Source of the DNA: Robbsia andropogonis
GTDB taxonomy: Bacteria; Pseudomonadota; Gammaproteobacteria; Burkholderiales; Burkholderiaceae
NCBI RefSeq assembly: GCF_000970345.1
Contig: NZ_LAQU01000019.1
Span: forward strand, 62,457 to 98,583
Length of the DNA: 36,127 bases
Reading direction: 5' to 3'
Shown here: in pieces, positions 1-10,300 of the stretch
How positions within the stretch are numbered: position 1 is the stretch's first letter
Layout of the letters: each line of letters begins with the position of its first letter
Translations under genes and position numbers: made by a program
Notes under the pieces: model-generated
Told to the model about the DNA's origin: nothing
Database searches by the model: none
Seen by the model: only the letters and a program-made list of their open reading frames with translations

Positions 1-938
<938 letters not shown>

Positions 939-1138
939 GCAAAATATACGACTCTATATCCAGGACCATTTATTGCTTATGCATCTGTGTGTGAGGACGA
1001 CCGCGTCTGGTCGACCTGCGTCTCGCCAGGTGCATCGGCAATCGCCCGCCACTTTGACAAGCCAACGGTCCACTATCCGTCTGGACGGCCTCGACACAAT
1101 CAAATTAAAAATCGTCGTCAGGAAGACAGGAGTGGAAG

Positions 1139-1447
1139 ATGAAAGTACATCCAGACAGCGCGGCTTCGACGGTCATCGTTGAACCGATGGCGCACGCCAA
1201 TGTTGATGCCGCACAGCAGAACAAACAGGCCGGCGCACGCAGCGCGCGGCGGATCGCCGCTGGAATCGTTGCCGCGACGTTGATTGCCAGTTTGACGGCC
1301 TGCGGCGGCATGACGACACGTCAGCGTGACACCGCCATTGGTGCAGGCGTCGGCGGCGCGGCGGGAGCGGCGCTGGGCGGCGGCGTGCTGGGTACCGTCG
1401 GTGGCGCGGCGGCAGGCGGCTTTATCGGCAACCAAGTCGGTAAATAA
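1139..1447 (+). CDS. Glycine-zipper lipoprotein (OsmB-like)
   Basis: Small envelope protein of 102 residues. After a long polar N-terminus there is a hydrophobic stretch (about residues 39-52) ending in a lipobox L-T-A-C, which would put the acylated cysteine at residue 55. The rest is an alternating Gly/Ala glycine-zipper segment (about residues 66-100) of the kind found in OsmB/SlyB-type outer-membrane lipoproteins. AGGAG at 1128-1132, six bases before the ATG, supports this start; an in-frame ATG at 1187 would give a more typical signal-peptide length but has no obvious ribosome binding site. The role is probably structural or stress-related in the envelope, by family analogy only. It is followed by a structured non-coding segment and a terminator. 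Confidence 0.75.
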   Translation: MKVHPDSAASTVIVEPMAHANVDAAQQNKQAGARSARRIAAGIVAATLIASLTACGGMTTRQRDTAIGAGVGGAAGAALGGGVLGTVGGAAAGGFIGNQVGK

Positions 1448-1512
1448 GCAGGCGCCATCGGCGTACAATGGAAGTGTTGGAGGCCTGCCGTATTTAGGTA
1501 AGATCTGCGGGG

Positions 1513-1549
1513 TGGGTCCACCGGACGGCGTGGCTATCCGGTGGACCCA
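1513..1549 (+). repeat. Perfect 13-bp inverted repeat (hairpin)
   Basis: The arm at 1513-1525 (TGGGTCCACCGGA) is exactly complementary to 1537-1549, with an 11-nt loop. No T-run follows, so it is not itself an intrinsic terminator. It lies about 20 bases upstream of the terminator stem. Confidence 0.85.
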
Positions 1550-1568
1550 GTGTCCTACTTCCTGGGAG

Positions 1569-1594
1569 GGGCGGCGTTTGCCGCCCTTTATTAT
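1569..1594 (+). terminator. Intrinsic terminator between lipoprotein gene and arfB
   Basis: A perfect GC-only 7-bp stem (GGGCGGC at 1569-1575 with GCCGCCC at 1580-1586) closed by a GTTT loop is followed by TTTATTATT. It fits the lipoprotein gene or an RNA made from the stretch in front of it. Its tail ends about 22 bases before the arfB start codon, leaving no room for an arfB promoter downstream. Confidence 0.8.
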
Positions 1595-1616
1595 TGAGCG
1601 GTTCACGTTCGCTGCC

Positions 1617-2036
1617 ATGTCTTCCTCCGCTCCACCTCGTATCGTGTTGGCGCCTGCTGACTATCATTTCACGGCCATTCGCGCGCAAGGCGCCGGCGGT
1701 CAGAACGTTAACAAAGTCTCCAGCGCCGTCGTCCTGCACTTCGACATTTCTGCATCGTCGCTACCCGAAGCCGTCAAGGGGCGGTTGCTCGAATTACCCG
1801 ATCGTCGCATTACGCGCAACGGATTGCTGTTGATCAAGGCGCAAACGCAGCGCCATCAAGAAGCCAATCGGATCGACGCGCTTGACCGCCTGCACGCGCT
1901 GATCGCATCGGTCTGGTATGCACCAACACCACGCCGCGTCACTCGACCTTCTCATGGCAGCGTGCGGCGCCGCCTGGAAGAAAAGACCCACCGCGCGAAG
2001 ACAAAGGCGCAACGCGGACAAGTCACTCTAGACTGA
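1617..2036 (+). CDS. arfB: Peptidyl-tRNA hydrolase / ribosome rescue factor ArfB
   Basis: ArfB (YaeJ) is a release-factor-like protein that enters ribosomes stalled at mRNA ends and hydrolyses the peptidyl-tRNA. The 139-residue product has the catalytic GGQ motif at residues 27-29 within the family block A-I-R-A-Q-G-A-G-G-Q-N-V-N-K, and ends in a basic Arg/Lys-rich tail that in this family threads into the empty mRNA channel. Length matches E. coli ArfB. The ATG at 1617 is chosen because the alignment to the family begins a few residues later; the frame is open upstream, but that part is the structured non-coding stretch. There is no clear Shine-Dalgarno sequence. Expression seems to depend on read-through of the terminator just upstream, or on a start site inside it. 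Confidence 0.93.
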   Translation: MSSSAPPRIVLAPADYHFTAIRAQGAGGQNVNKVSSAVVLHFDISASSLPEAVKGRLLELPDRRITRNGLLLIKAQTQRHQEANRIDALDRLHALIASVWYAPTPRRVTRPSHGSVRRRLEEKTHRAKTKAQRGQVTLD

Positions 2037-2178
2037 GCGCCCCTTGCCAGATCGGCTCACATTGTCTCAATGCTGATCCAGCGGTGCCCGGTCAAGACGA
2101 AATGCTTTAGACTTGCGCAAAGAGAATGCTGCGACATCGCGCCCTTGCCCGATGATGCATTGCGGCACTGCCTGGTCT

Positions 2179-4809
2179 ATGCGCTATTCGGTCGAAATAA
2201 GAAAGTTCCTCTACAGTCAGCACCTGTTCAGCGGATTACGGATATCGCTCGGCATCGTCCTGCCCGGCATCGTGATGCTTTTCGTCTTCGACGCGCAGGC
2301 CCTCGCGTTCACAGTGGCCAGCGGCGCCATTGCCGCCAGCGTCGTGGACTTGCCCGGCCCGCTGAAGTACAAGCATAACGAAATGCTGGCATGCTCGGTG
2401 CTGGGCTTCCTGTCCGCCCTTGTGACCGGCATCGCGACCGCCAACCCGCTGACGCTCTGGCTAACGGTGGTACCGCTGACGTTCGTGTTGTCAATGATCG
2501 TCATGCTGGGAGCGAAAGGCCCGCAGATCAGTTTTGCGTCCCTATACATGATGATCACGACGCTAGAGCAGCATCTCACGCCGCTCGGCGCCTTGGTCAA
2601 TGCATCGTGGATGCTCGCTGGTAGCCTCTGGTATACCTATTGGAGCTATTCGCTGAGTCGGCTCCAGATCGATCGCATCGAACGCCAGGTTCTGGGAGAG
2701 TCGATATTCTCGATCGCCGAGTACTTGCGGGCACGCGCCAGGTTTTATGACGCGTCCAGCAGTCTGGAAGATGCCTATTCGGATCTGGTGGACAAGCAGA
2801 TCGCCACGGTCGAGCAACAAGACGCGGCGCGCGATATCGTCTTGCGGCGCTTGCCCCGCCTGAAGCGTAGCGATGGCGATCCACGCCGTGTGAGGCTGTT
2901 CAACCTGTTCATCGATGCGGTCGACCTGCACGAGACCGCCATCAGCGCCCACACCGACTATGCGTTGCTGCGCAATACGTTTGGTGACGACAACCCCGAT
3001 CTCCTGGTCTTTTTCCACGACTTGCTGGAGAAATGCGCGGACGATTTGCAGGAAATTGGTTTAGCGATCCTGCAGGACCGCGCGTCCGTGCAACGGGTGC
3101 GAAACCGCGCCGAATTGCGCGCGATTGAATACGAGATCGACAAGATGCGACGCCGGAACTTTCCGGCACGCGATTCCGAAGCCTACGCGGCCATCTCCGC
3201 CAGCTTCCGTCGCGTGTGGACCGTCGCGCGGATGATCGACCGCCTGCATCGCCGCACGCGAGAAACCGAGGACGGCGACAAGAACGAAACGGTCATGCGG
3301 GTGGACCAGACGCTGTCGCGCTTTCTCGACAGCCGCCGGATAACGGCCGCGCAGTTGCTGTCGAACCTGAACATGACCTCCCCGCCATTTCGCCACGCGC
3401 TGCGGGTGACATTGGGCGTGGCCGCGGCACTCGCGCTGGGCAAGCTGATGCAGGCGCTCCTCCCGTTGACCAACAGTTACTGGATCGTCCTCACCACCGT
3501 CATCATTCTGAAGCCGGGCTTCTCGCTGACCCGGCAACGCAATACGCAACGGATCTTCGGCACCGTTCTGGGATGTACCGCAAGCGTCTTGTTCCTGCAT
3601 TTCTTCCATAGCCCTCCGTTGATTCTGGCGGTCACCTTCGCCTGCATGCTCATGGCTTACTCGCTGCTGCTGATCAATTACGCCGCCGCGGTCGTCTTCA
3701 TCTCGTCCTATGTGTTACTGCTCTACCACTTATTGGCGCCAGTAGGCATGCGTCTGATCGGCGAACGCGCGGTGGACACGATCGTCGGATGCATGATAGC
3801 CGTTGGCATCAGTTACCTGTTCGCCAATTGGGAGTATCGGCTGATGGGGCCGACCGTGAAGGCGGCATTGAAAGCGATCCGTGACTACCTGGATGCGGTG
3901 CGCCAAGCGAATGCGAAATTGCGGGCGCCGGACCTCACATCCACTCAGCGCCAGGCGCAAGCGTTGGACCGTGACTATCAATTCCGCCTGGCCCGAAAGG
4001 TTGTTCACACGACGCATGCAAACCTCGGCCAGGCGTTTCGCCGCATGATGCGTGAACCAAAATCGAAGCGGATCTATGTGGCCGAGCTGAATGACCTGAT
4101 TGTCCAGTGTCACACGCTGGCATCGCATATCACCGCCGCGGCGCCGCTGATGGCGAGCGCCGGCGTTGCCGCGTTGCCTGCGGGGTCAGGTCACACATTG
4201 TCCGAGCGTGCGGCATCGCAACGTGCGCGCGGGACCATTGATGCGGACAAGGACGCCATCAGTGGGGAGACCAGCACGACACCCGTGTCATTGGAGCCGC
4301 CGGCGTTGCGCGCGGCACTCGACGCCATCAGCCATCACCTCGCCGCCGCCGAGGCGGCAACCCTGGAACAGCCGGCGCCCAGGCTCCCGGGCGTGCCGCC
4401 GATCGGCGTGGATGCCGAGGCAAACCGGGCAATCAGCCGGGCACTGGACGAGATGGGCGTGGCGGCCGACACGATCGAGGCCAGCGGGGTCGATCCCGCG
4501 ATGACCGAGGAACGGGTCAACGACATCAAGCTGCTGGTGTATCAAACCAAGCAGATGCTACGCGCGGCGCTGCTGTTGCGGCGTAATGCGGCGGCCATCC
4601 ACCTGCCGCTGGCTACAACGGACATGCCGCCTCTCGAAACACCATCCGAACAGGCGCCGATGCCCGTGGCGTCCGTCGCGACCGGCGGCCCCGGTGACTC
4701 GCCCCCGGCCCGCGCGTCGACGAGGGCCGTCGAGTCGATCGACGCCGCCGAAACGGCGGCACCGGCCGTGACGACCATGCAACCGCCGGCAGTCATTCCC
4801 CCGCGCTGA
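2179..4809 (+). CDS. FUSC-family inner-membrane protein (YccS-like)
   Basis: Large membrane protein of 876 residues with the two-block plan of the FUSC/YccS family (fusaric-acid resistance and aromatic-acid efflux relatives). The first cluster of transmembrane helices spans about residues 12-160, followed by a cytoplasmic helical region (about 160-400), then a second cluster (about 404-555) with family-typical R-Q-R-N-T-Q-R-I-F-G-T-V-L-G and G-E-R-A-V-D-T-I-V-G segments, and a long cytoplasmic C-terminus ending in an Ala/Pro/Thr-rich tail. The ATG at 2179 (M-R-Y-S-V-E-I) is preferred because the YccS-like homology starts there; upstream TTG (2113) or ATG (2152) starts are possible, and no start has a strong ribosome binding site. 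Substrate is unknown; export of aromatic acids or other small toxic compounds is inference. The gene is convergent with the Lrp-type regulator. Confidence 0.85.
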   Translation: MRYSVEIRKFLYSQHLFSGLRISLGIVLPGIVMLFVFDAQALAFTVASGAIAASVVDLPGPLKYKHNEMLACSVLGFLSALVTGIATANPLTLWLTVVPLTFVLSMIVMLGAKGPQISFASLYMMITTLEQHLTPLGALVNASWMLAGSLWYTYWSYSLSRLQIDRIERQVLGESIFSIAEYLRARARFYDASSSLEDAYSDLVDKQIATVEQQDAARDIVLRRLPRLKRSDGDPRRVRLFNLFIDAVDLHETAISAHTDYALLRNTFGDDNPDLLVFFHDLLEKCADDLQEIGLAILQDRASVQRVRNRAELRAIEYEIDKMRRRNFPARDSEAYAAISASFRRVWTVARMIDRLHRRTRETEDGDKNETVMRVDQTLSRFLDSRRITAAQLLSNLNMTSPPFRHALRVTLGVAAALALGKLMQALLPLTNSYWIVLTTVIILKPGFSLTRQRNTQRIFGTVLGCTASVLFLHFFHSPPLILAVTFACMLMAYSLLLINYAAAVVFISSYVLLLYHLLAPVGMRLIGERAVDTIVGCMIAVGISYLFANWEYRLMGPTVKAALKAIRDYLDAVRQANAKLRAPDLTSTQRQAQALDRDYQFRLARKVVHTTHANLGQAFRRMMREPKSKRIYVAELNDLIVQCHTLASHITAAAPLMASAGVAALPAGSGHTLSERAASQRARGTIDADKDAISGETSTTPVSLEPPALRAALDAISHHLAAAEAATLEQPAPRLPGVPPIGVDAEANRAISRALDEMGVAADTIEASGVDPAMTEERVNDIKLLVYQTKQMLRAALLLRRNAAAIHLPLATTDMPPLETPSEQAPMPVASVATGGPGDSPPARASTRAVESIDAAETAAPAVTTMQPPAVIPPR

Positions 4810-4837
4810 GCGCCATGAACGTCGCGTCGTAAGCGGC

Positions 4838-5302
4838 CTACGTCTCACGCACCGGCAGCGCGGTCGAATATTTGATCTGCTCGATGGCAAAATGTGTTGT
4901 CATGCTACGCACAGTAATCGCGTCTTCGAGTTTGGCCAAGATTTTCCTGAAATCATCGATGCCGGCCACGGCGAGCCGCAACAGGTAATCGCTGTCGCCC
5001 GTCATCCGATAGACCTCCACCACCTCGGGCACCTGCGCAATGACCGCGATAAATTTTTCGGCCCATTCGGCGCAATGACGATCGCTCGAGACATTGACGA
5101 ACGCAGTCGTCCCGACGCCCAAGGCACTTGCATCGCATAACGTCACCTGGCGCCGGATCACACCGGAGCGTTTCAAGCGCTGTACGCGTTTCCAGCACGG
5201 CGTCTGCGTCAGGCACACATGCTGTGCCAGCTCCGACAGGGGCATAGACGCATCCCGTTGCAGCAATTCCAAAATGCGTTTATCCGTGGCATCGAATCTC
5301 AT
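4838..5302 (-). CDS. Lrp/AsnC-family transcriptional regulator
   Basis: DNA-binding regulator of 154 residues. The N-terminal helix-turn-helix is visible (about residues 8-50: D-K-R-I-L-E-L-L-Q-R-D then L-S-E-L-A-Q-H-V and K-R-V-Q-R-L-K-R-S-G-V-I). A RAM/AsnC ligand-binding and dimerisation domain follows, with V-P-E-V-V-E-V-Y-R-M-T-G-D-S-D-Y-L-L-R, a family hallmark. The ATG at 5302 is preferred over an upstream TTG (5341) because GGGGATGAGG precedes it closely and the family's N-terminus begins there. Such proteins usually respond to an amino acid. It is divergent from the mdtABC-like operon across a 518-bp intergenic region and convergent with the FUSC gene, so either is a plausible target; this is positional inference only. 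Confidence 0.92.
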   Translation of the reverse strand: MRFDATDKRILELLQRDASMPLSELAQHVCLTQTPCWKRVQRLKRSGVIRRQVTLCDASALGVGTTAFVNVSSDRHCAEWAEKFIAVIAQVPEVVEVYRMTGDSDYLLRLAVAGIDDFRKILAKLEDAITVRSMTTHFAIEQIKYSTALPVRET

Positions 5303-5668
5303 CGCCTCATCCCCTTGTTTGATGTGAACATTTTTTACCAAACCTTGTTATTTGGAGGAAGCCCTTGCTCCATTTGGGACCCGTCGGAATTGCACGCACT
5401 GAAGCGCATACAGGATTCCGCGGCGATGTCATTGCTGATAAATGCCGCAATAACATCGTTTTTCTTTTTCTTTATTAGAGATAATTGAAAATAAATGCTG
5501 CCGATGCTGCACAATCTTAAAAATGGATAGGAATCACTTTATCTGCACACCGTCTCGCCACGCACGATGTCACTGCCGCCATAAGACGTTGTGCCGCGGA
5601 ACGGCGTTTTTAATCGCTGTCATCACGCTTGCCCTGGTTTCACTGTAATTTATTGCAAAGGGGGAACA

Positions 5669-5695
5669 ATGGACGATCCAGTTAGAGTTCCGTAG
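5669..5695 (+). CDS. Candidate eight-residue leader peptide upstream of mdtA
   Basis: ATG at 5669 follows AAAGGGGGAACA, a much better ribosome binding site than anything at the mdtA start, and encodes M-D-D-P-V-R-V-P before a TAG at 5693-5695. It precedes a hairpin (5710-5725) and an operator-like palindrome. It could be a regulatory leader peptide of the efflux operon or a chance ORF; only position and the ribosome binding site support it. Confidence 0.3.
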   Translation: MDDPVRVP

Positions 5696-5709
5696 GATTT
5701 GTGGTTTGC

Positions 5710-5725
5710 ATGCGGATTTCCGCAT
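5710..5725. repeat. 7-bp inverted repeat in mdtA leader
   Basis: ATGCGGA and TCCGCAT are separated by two T residues. It forms a compact hairpin 15 bases after the leader-peptide stop and about 95 bases before mdtA. Confidence 0.5.
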
Positions 5726-5774
5726 CCTGCGCGAAAAAGCAAGGGTCGCGTGCTCGCCCGACATAGTCGATTGA

Positions 5775-5789
5775 TTGACCGGCGGTCAA
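5775..5789. promoter_or_regulatory. 15-bp palindrome, possible operator of the mdtABC operon
   Basis: TTGACC-GGC-GGTCAA is a perfect 6-3-6 inverted repeat ending 31 bases before the mdtA start. Its size and symmetry resemble operators of TetR- or MarR-type repressors that often control RND pumps, but no such regulator is encoded nearby. The neighbouring Lrp-type protein usually prefers longer, AT-rich sites. Confidence 0.45.
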
Positions 5790-5820
5790 GCGCCAAAAGA
5801 AATAAACAACACGATTTGCG

Positions 5821-7329
5821 ATGGACGAAAAAACGCCTGATCCGAACCCTCAACGGCCCGTCGCTTCACCGGACTCGTCGCTGCCTCCCAAGGTTGCGCC
5901 ACGTATCTCCGAGGGATCTTTCCCGCCGCCGCCGCCCGATCGCCCCCCCACCTCCTCCCGCCGCCGAATCGGCTGGATTATCGGCGGGACGCTGCTGGTA
6001 CTCGTCATCGCCTTGATCGTCTGGCACCCATGGGGAGCACATGGCCGTCATGGCGGCCCTGATGCGCTTGGACCACCCGGTGGTCCGCCGGGTGGTCCGG
6101 GGCCTGGCGGCCCGGGTGGTGGGCGACACGGTGGTCCGATGGCGGCGAACCAGACGCAAGCGGTTCGCGTGGCAAAAGCCACCATTGGGGAAATCCCCGT
6201 GGTTTTCAATGCCCTCGGTACGGTCACGCCACTGGCGACCGTCACGGTGCACTCGCAGATTTCGGGCAATCTGATGAAGATTGGCTTCACCGAAGGACAG
6301 CACGTCAAGCAAGGCGATTTCCTCGCCCAGGTCGATCCACGCCCGTACGAGATCCAATTGCGCCAGGCGGAAGGCACGCTGCGCAAGGACCAGGCGCTGC
6401 TGCGCCAGGCACGGCTGGATCTGCAGCGCTACAAGACACTGGTGGAGCAGGACTCGGTCGCGCGTCAGACCTATGACTCCCAGGTGTCCCTGGTTCAGCA
6501 GTACGAAGGCACGGTGCAGTCGGATCAGGCATCGGTCGACACTTACAAGCTTGATCTCGTGTATGCCCGCGTGACGGCGCCCGTCTCGGGTCGCGTCGGC
6601 TTGCGTCAGGTCGACATCGGCAACTACGTGACGACCAGTGATACGAATGGCCTGGTCGTTATCACGCAGACCCAGCCGATGAGCGTGATCTTCACGCTGC
6701 CGGAGGACAACATCCCGGCGGTGATGGACGGTATGTCGCGTGATGGCAAGCTGTCCGCGTCGGCCTTCGATCGCACGGACTCGCACCAGATCGCGCTGGG
6801 TTCACTGGCAACCCTGGATAACCAGATCGACACCACCACGGGCACTGTCAAACTACGCGCCATGTTCGCCAATCAGGACGAGAAACTGTTCCCGAACCAG
6901 TTCGTCAATATCCGGCTGTTGGTCAATGTCATCCGCAATGCGACGATCGTTCCCAGCTCGGCGGTGCAGACCGGCTCGATCGGCTCCTATGTCTATCTGG
7001 TGAAGCCCGACGACACCGTTACCGTGCGCAAGATCACGATCGGTCAGGTGGACGGGGAACGCACGCAAGTGACACAGGGCCTAACGCCCGGCGACACGGT
7101 CGTGACCGATGGCGTCGACCGCTTGCGCGAAGGCGCGAAGGTCGCACCGAGCGACCTCAGCGGCGGCGCGTCAACATCGGGCGCATCCGGGGCCGCCACG
7201 GCGTCGGACGCGGCGACCGCATCGGCGGCCTCCGGCACGCATGCCGCGCACCGTCATCGCCACGCCGCGTCGGATTCGTCCGCGGCCAATACCGCGCCCG
7301 CCGATACGCTGTCACGCCGTAACGCATGA
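5821..7329 (+). CDS. mdtA: RND efflux periplasmic adaptor, MdtA-like
   Basis: Membrane fusion protein of a tripartite multidrug efflux pump, linking the inner-membrane RND pump to an outer-membrane channel. The 502 residues show a Pro-rich cytoplasmic N-terminus, one transmembrane anchor (about residues 50-68), a Gly/Pro-rich linker (about 75-106), then a HlyD-type core with lipoyl half-motifs (V-H-S-Q-I-S-G-N-L and [12 protein letters not shown]), a coiled-coil hairpin (about 180-240) and beta-barrel domains. The tail is rich in Ala, Ser, Thr and His. It is longer than E. coli MdtA because of the linker and the tail. The ATG at 5821 keeps the membrane anchor; it has no clear ribosome binding site. 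Its stop overlaps the next start by ATGA (7326-7329), indicating translational coupling. Confidence 0.92.
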   Translation: MDEKTPDPNPQRPVASPDSSLPPKVAPRISEGSFPPPPPDRPPTSSRRRIGWIIGGTLLVLVIALIVWHPWGAHGRHGGPDALGPPGGPPGGPGPGGPGGGRHGGPMAANQTQAVRVAKATIGEIPVVFNALGTVTPLATVTVHSQISGNLMKIGFTEGQHVKQGDFLAQVDPRPYEIQLRQAEGTLRKDQALLRQARLDLQRYKTLVEQDSVARQTYDSQVSLVQQYEGTVQSDQASVDTYKLDLVYARVTAPVSGRVGLRQVDIGNYVTTSDTNGLVVITQTQPMSVIFTLPEDNIPAVMDGMSRDGKLSASAFDRTDSHQIALGSLATLDNQIDTTTGTVKLRAMFANQDEKLFPNQFVNIRLLVNVIRNATIVPSSAVQTGSIGSYVYLVKPDDTVTVRKITIGQVDGERTQVTQGLTPGDTVVTDGVDRLREGAKVAPSDLSGGASTSGASGAATASDAATASAASGTHAAHRHRHAASDSSAANTAPADTLSRRNA

Positions 7330-10300
7330 ATCCGTCACGCATCTTCATCCTGCGCCCGGTCGGCACCGCGCTGCTCATGGCGGCGATCATGCTGGCCGGC
7401 CTCCTCGGGCTGCATTTCCTGCCGGTTTCGGCATTACCGCAAGTCGAATACCCGACTATCCAGGTCCAGACGCTCTACCCCGGCGCCAGTCCCGAGGTGA
7501 TGACCACCTCGGTGACAGCGCCGCTGGAACGCCAGTTCGGCCAAATGTCGAGCTTGAACCAGATGTACTCGCAGAGTTCCGCGGGCGCTTCGGTGATCAC
7601 GTTGCAGTTTGCGCTGGACCTGCCGATCGACATCGCGGAACAGGAAGTCCAGGCAGCCATCAACGCCGCCAACAACCTGTTGCCCTCGGATCTGCCCGCG
7701 CCCCCTATCTACGCGAAGGTCAATCCGGCCGACGCGCCCATCATGACCCTGGCATTGACGTCCAAGACGCTGCCGCTATCGAAGGTTGAAGATCTGGCCG
7801 ACACGCGAATGGCACAGAAGATCTCGCAGGTAGGCGGCGTCGGTCTGGTCAGCGTTGGGGGTGGGCTGCGTCCCTCAGTCCGCATCCAGGCCAATCCGCG
7901 CGCGCTGGCCGCCTACGGCCTGAACCTCGATGACCTTCGCACGACGCTGGCAAACCTGAACGTCAATACGCCAAAAGGGTCGTTCGACGGCCCCACCCGC
8001 TCTTACACGATCAATGCAAACGATCAACTGCGCGATCCGGCCGAATACGACAAGTCCGTGATCGCCTATCGTAGTGGCCGCCCGGTGATGCTGCGCGACG
8101 TGGCCACCGTCACGTCCGGTCCGGAAAATCGCTACCTAGGCGCCTGGATGAACGGCACGCCGGCGATCATCATGAATATCCAGCGCCAGCCGAGCGCGAA
8201 CGTGATCCAGACGGCGCAGGGTATTCAGGCGCTGCTGCCCAAACTGAAGGCCACGCTGCCCGCCGATATCGATGTGCATGTGCTCAGCGACCAGACAGGG
8301 TCGATCAAGGCTTCGGTACGGGACGTGCAGTACGAACTCCTGCTGTCGATCCTCCTCGTCGTCGCCGTGATTTATGTGTTCCTCGGCAGTGTGACGGCGA
8401 CGCTGATTCCGTCTTTGTCGGTACCGTTGTCGCTGGTCGGCACGCTGGGCGTCATGTACCTGTTCGGCTTTTCGCTGGACAATCTGTCGTTGATGGCATT
8501 GACGATTGCCACGGGCTTCGTCGTCGATGACGCAATCGTCATGATCGAGAACATCGCACGCTTCGTCGAAGAGGGAGACACCCCGCTGCACGCGGCGCTG
8601 AAGGGGGCGCGGCAGATCGGCTTCACGATCATCTCGCTGACGGTGTCGTTGCTCGCGGTGCTGATACCGCTGCTGTTCATGGGCGACGTCGTCGGCCGCC
8701 TGTTCTATGAATTCGCAGTGACGCTGGCCGTGACGATCGTCATTTCCGCGATCGTGTCGTTGACGCTGGTGCCGATGATGTGCGCCAAGCTTCTGCGGCC
8801 GGCGCCCTCCCATGACCGCGATGCCGATGGCGCCCCGTTACCGCGCCGGCGTTCGCGCTTCGAGGAAGCGTCGCATCGCACATTCGATCGGATGATCGGT
8901 GGCTATGACCGGATGCTGAAGGTGGTACTCGATCACCAGCCATTGACCCTGCTGGTCGCGGTATTGACGCTGGCGCTGACCGTCATTTTGTATATTGTCG
9001 TGCCGAAGGGGTTTTTCCCGGTGCAGGATACCGGGCAGATCCAGGGCACATCGGTCGCCGGCCAGTCGATCTCCTTTCAGGCGATGGCCGAACGACAACA
9101 GGCCCTGGCCGATGTGATTCTGAAAGATCCTGATGTCGAGAATCTTTCTTCTTACGTCGGCGTGGACGGCACCAACGTCACACTGAACAGCGGCCGGTTC
9201 CTGATCAACCTGAAACCGCGCGACGACCGTACCGCCACCGCATCCGAGATCATCCGACGTATCAACACCGCCGCCGCTCAGGTCGCCGGCATCTCGCTAT
9301 ATATGCAACCGGTGCAGGATCTGTCGATCGAGTCGAGCAGCGGGTTGACCCAGTACCAGTTCATCTTGCAGAACACGAACGCGGCCTTGTTCGACACCTG
9401 GGTACCCAAGTTGATCGACAAGCTGGCGGTCTCGCCTGCGCTAGCCGACGTCAGCAGCAATTTGCAGCAAAAGGGCAAGGCAGTTTATATCGATATCGAC
9501 CGCGCCACCGCGGCGCGGTTCGGCATCACGCCCGCCACCGTCGACAACGTGCTGTACGACGCGTTCGGCCAGCGTATCGTCTCGACGATCTATACTCAGT
9601 CGAACCAGTACCGCGTGATTCTCGAGGCCATGCCATCGCTGCAAACCAGCATCGCCGCGTTGGGTTCCTTGCACCTGCCCTCGTCCAGCGGCAGCACTTC
9701 GCAGGTACCGCTGTCGGCGATCGCGACCTTCCGCGAACAGGATGCGCCGCTGCTGGTCAGCCATTTGGGACAGTTCCCGGCGGCCACCATCGCGTTCAAC
9801 CTCGCGCCGGGCGCATCCCTTGGGGAGGCGGTGAAGGCGATCAAGCAAGCCGAGTCGGAACTGAACCTGCCGGGTTCGTTCACAACGAATTTCCAGGGTG
9901 CGGCACTGGCGTTCCAGTCGTCGCTGGGTAACGAGCTGTTCCTGTTACTCGCAGCGGTTGTCGCGATGTATATCGTCCTGGGCGTGTTGTATGAAAGCTT
10001 CATTCATCCAATCACAATTCTGTCAACGCTGCCGTCGGCCGGTGTCGGCGCGCTATTGGCACTGATGCTGACCGGCAACGACCTCGACATCATCGCGATC
10101 ATCGGCATCGTGCTGTTGATCGGGATCGTGAAGAAAAACGCGATCATGATGATCGACTTCGCGCTGGATGCCGAACGCGAGGAAGGTTTGAGCCCGCGGG
10201 AAGCCATTCATCGCGCTTGCCTGCTCCGCTTCCGTCCGATTCTGATGACGACGATGGCCGCACTGCTTGCCGGCCTGCCGTTGATGCTTGGTTCCGGCTC

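Larger units (their letters stand above)
1448..1595 (+). ncRNA. Structured leader/3' UTR or small RNA candidate
   Basis: The 148 bases between the lipoprotein stop and the terminator tail are unusually rich in complementary segments. GGAAGT (1470-1475) pairs with ACTTCC (1557-1562), GGA (1479-1481) with TCC (1553-1555), and inside these lies a perfect 13-bp hairpin (1513-1525 with 1537-1549, 11-nt loop). An alternative pairing GCAGGC (1448-1453) with GCCTGC (1483-1488) would compete with the outer stem. A TACAAT hexamer at 1464-1469 could be a -10 box, but no good -35 is visible. It may be the 3' UTR of the lipoprotein mRNA, a stand-alone small RNA, or an attenuating leader of arfB. It lacks the 4.5S RNA signature and I do not recognise it as 6S RNA. 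Confidence 0.4.
5303..5820. promoter_or_regulatory. Divergent intergenic region, lrp-like gene / mdtA operon leader
   Basis: This 518-bp region has no full-length gene. The half near the regulator is AT-rich, with a T-rich stretch around 5458-5476 followed by A/T-rich sequence to about 5520. Toward the pump operon it contains a TGTAAT -10-like hexamer (5644-5649, weak -35), an eight-codon ORF with a strong ribosome binding site (5669-5695), a hairpin (5710-5725) and a 15-bp palindrome (5775-5789). The start of mdtA itself has no recognisable Shine-Dalgarno sequence. Confidence 0.55.

Noticed and set aside
1054..1059. TTGACA as -35 box of the lipoprotein promoter
   Set aside because: No acceptable -10 hexamer lies 16-18 bases downstream.
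1448..1595. 4.5S or 6S RNA gene
   Set aside because: The conserved 4.5S apical-loop sequence is absent and no 6S-like closing stem with the typical central bubble could be drawn.
1326..1616. N-terminal extension of ArfB to an upstream start
   Set aside because: The extra part overlaps the lipoprotein gene, the hairpin and the terminator, and ArfB homology begins only after 1617.
5593..5610. Terminator-like GCCG/CGGC hairpin followed by TTTTT in the mdtA leader
   Set aside because: The stem is only four base pairs, too weak to support as a terminator.
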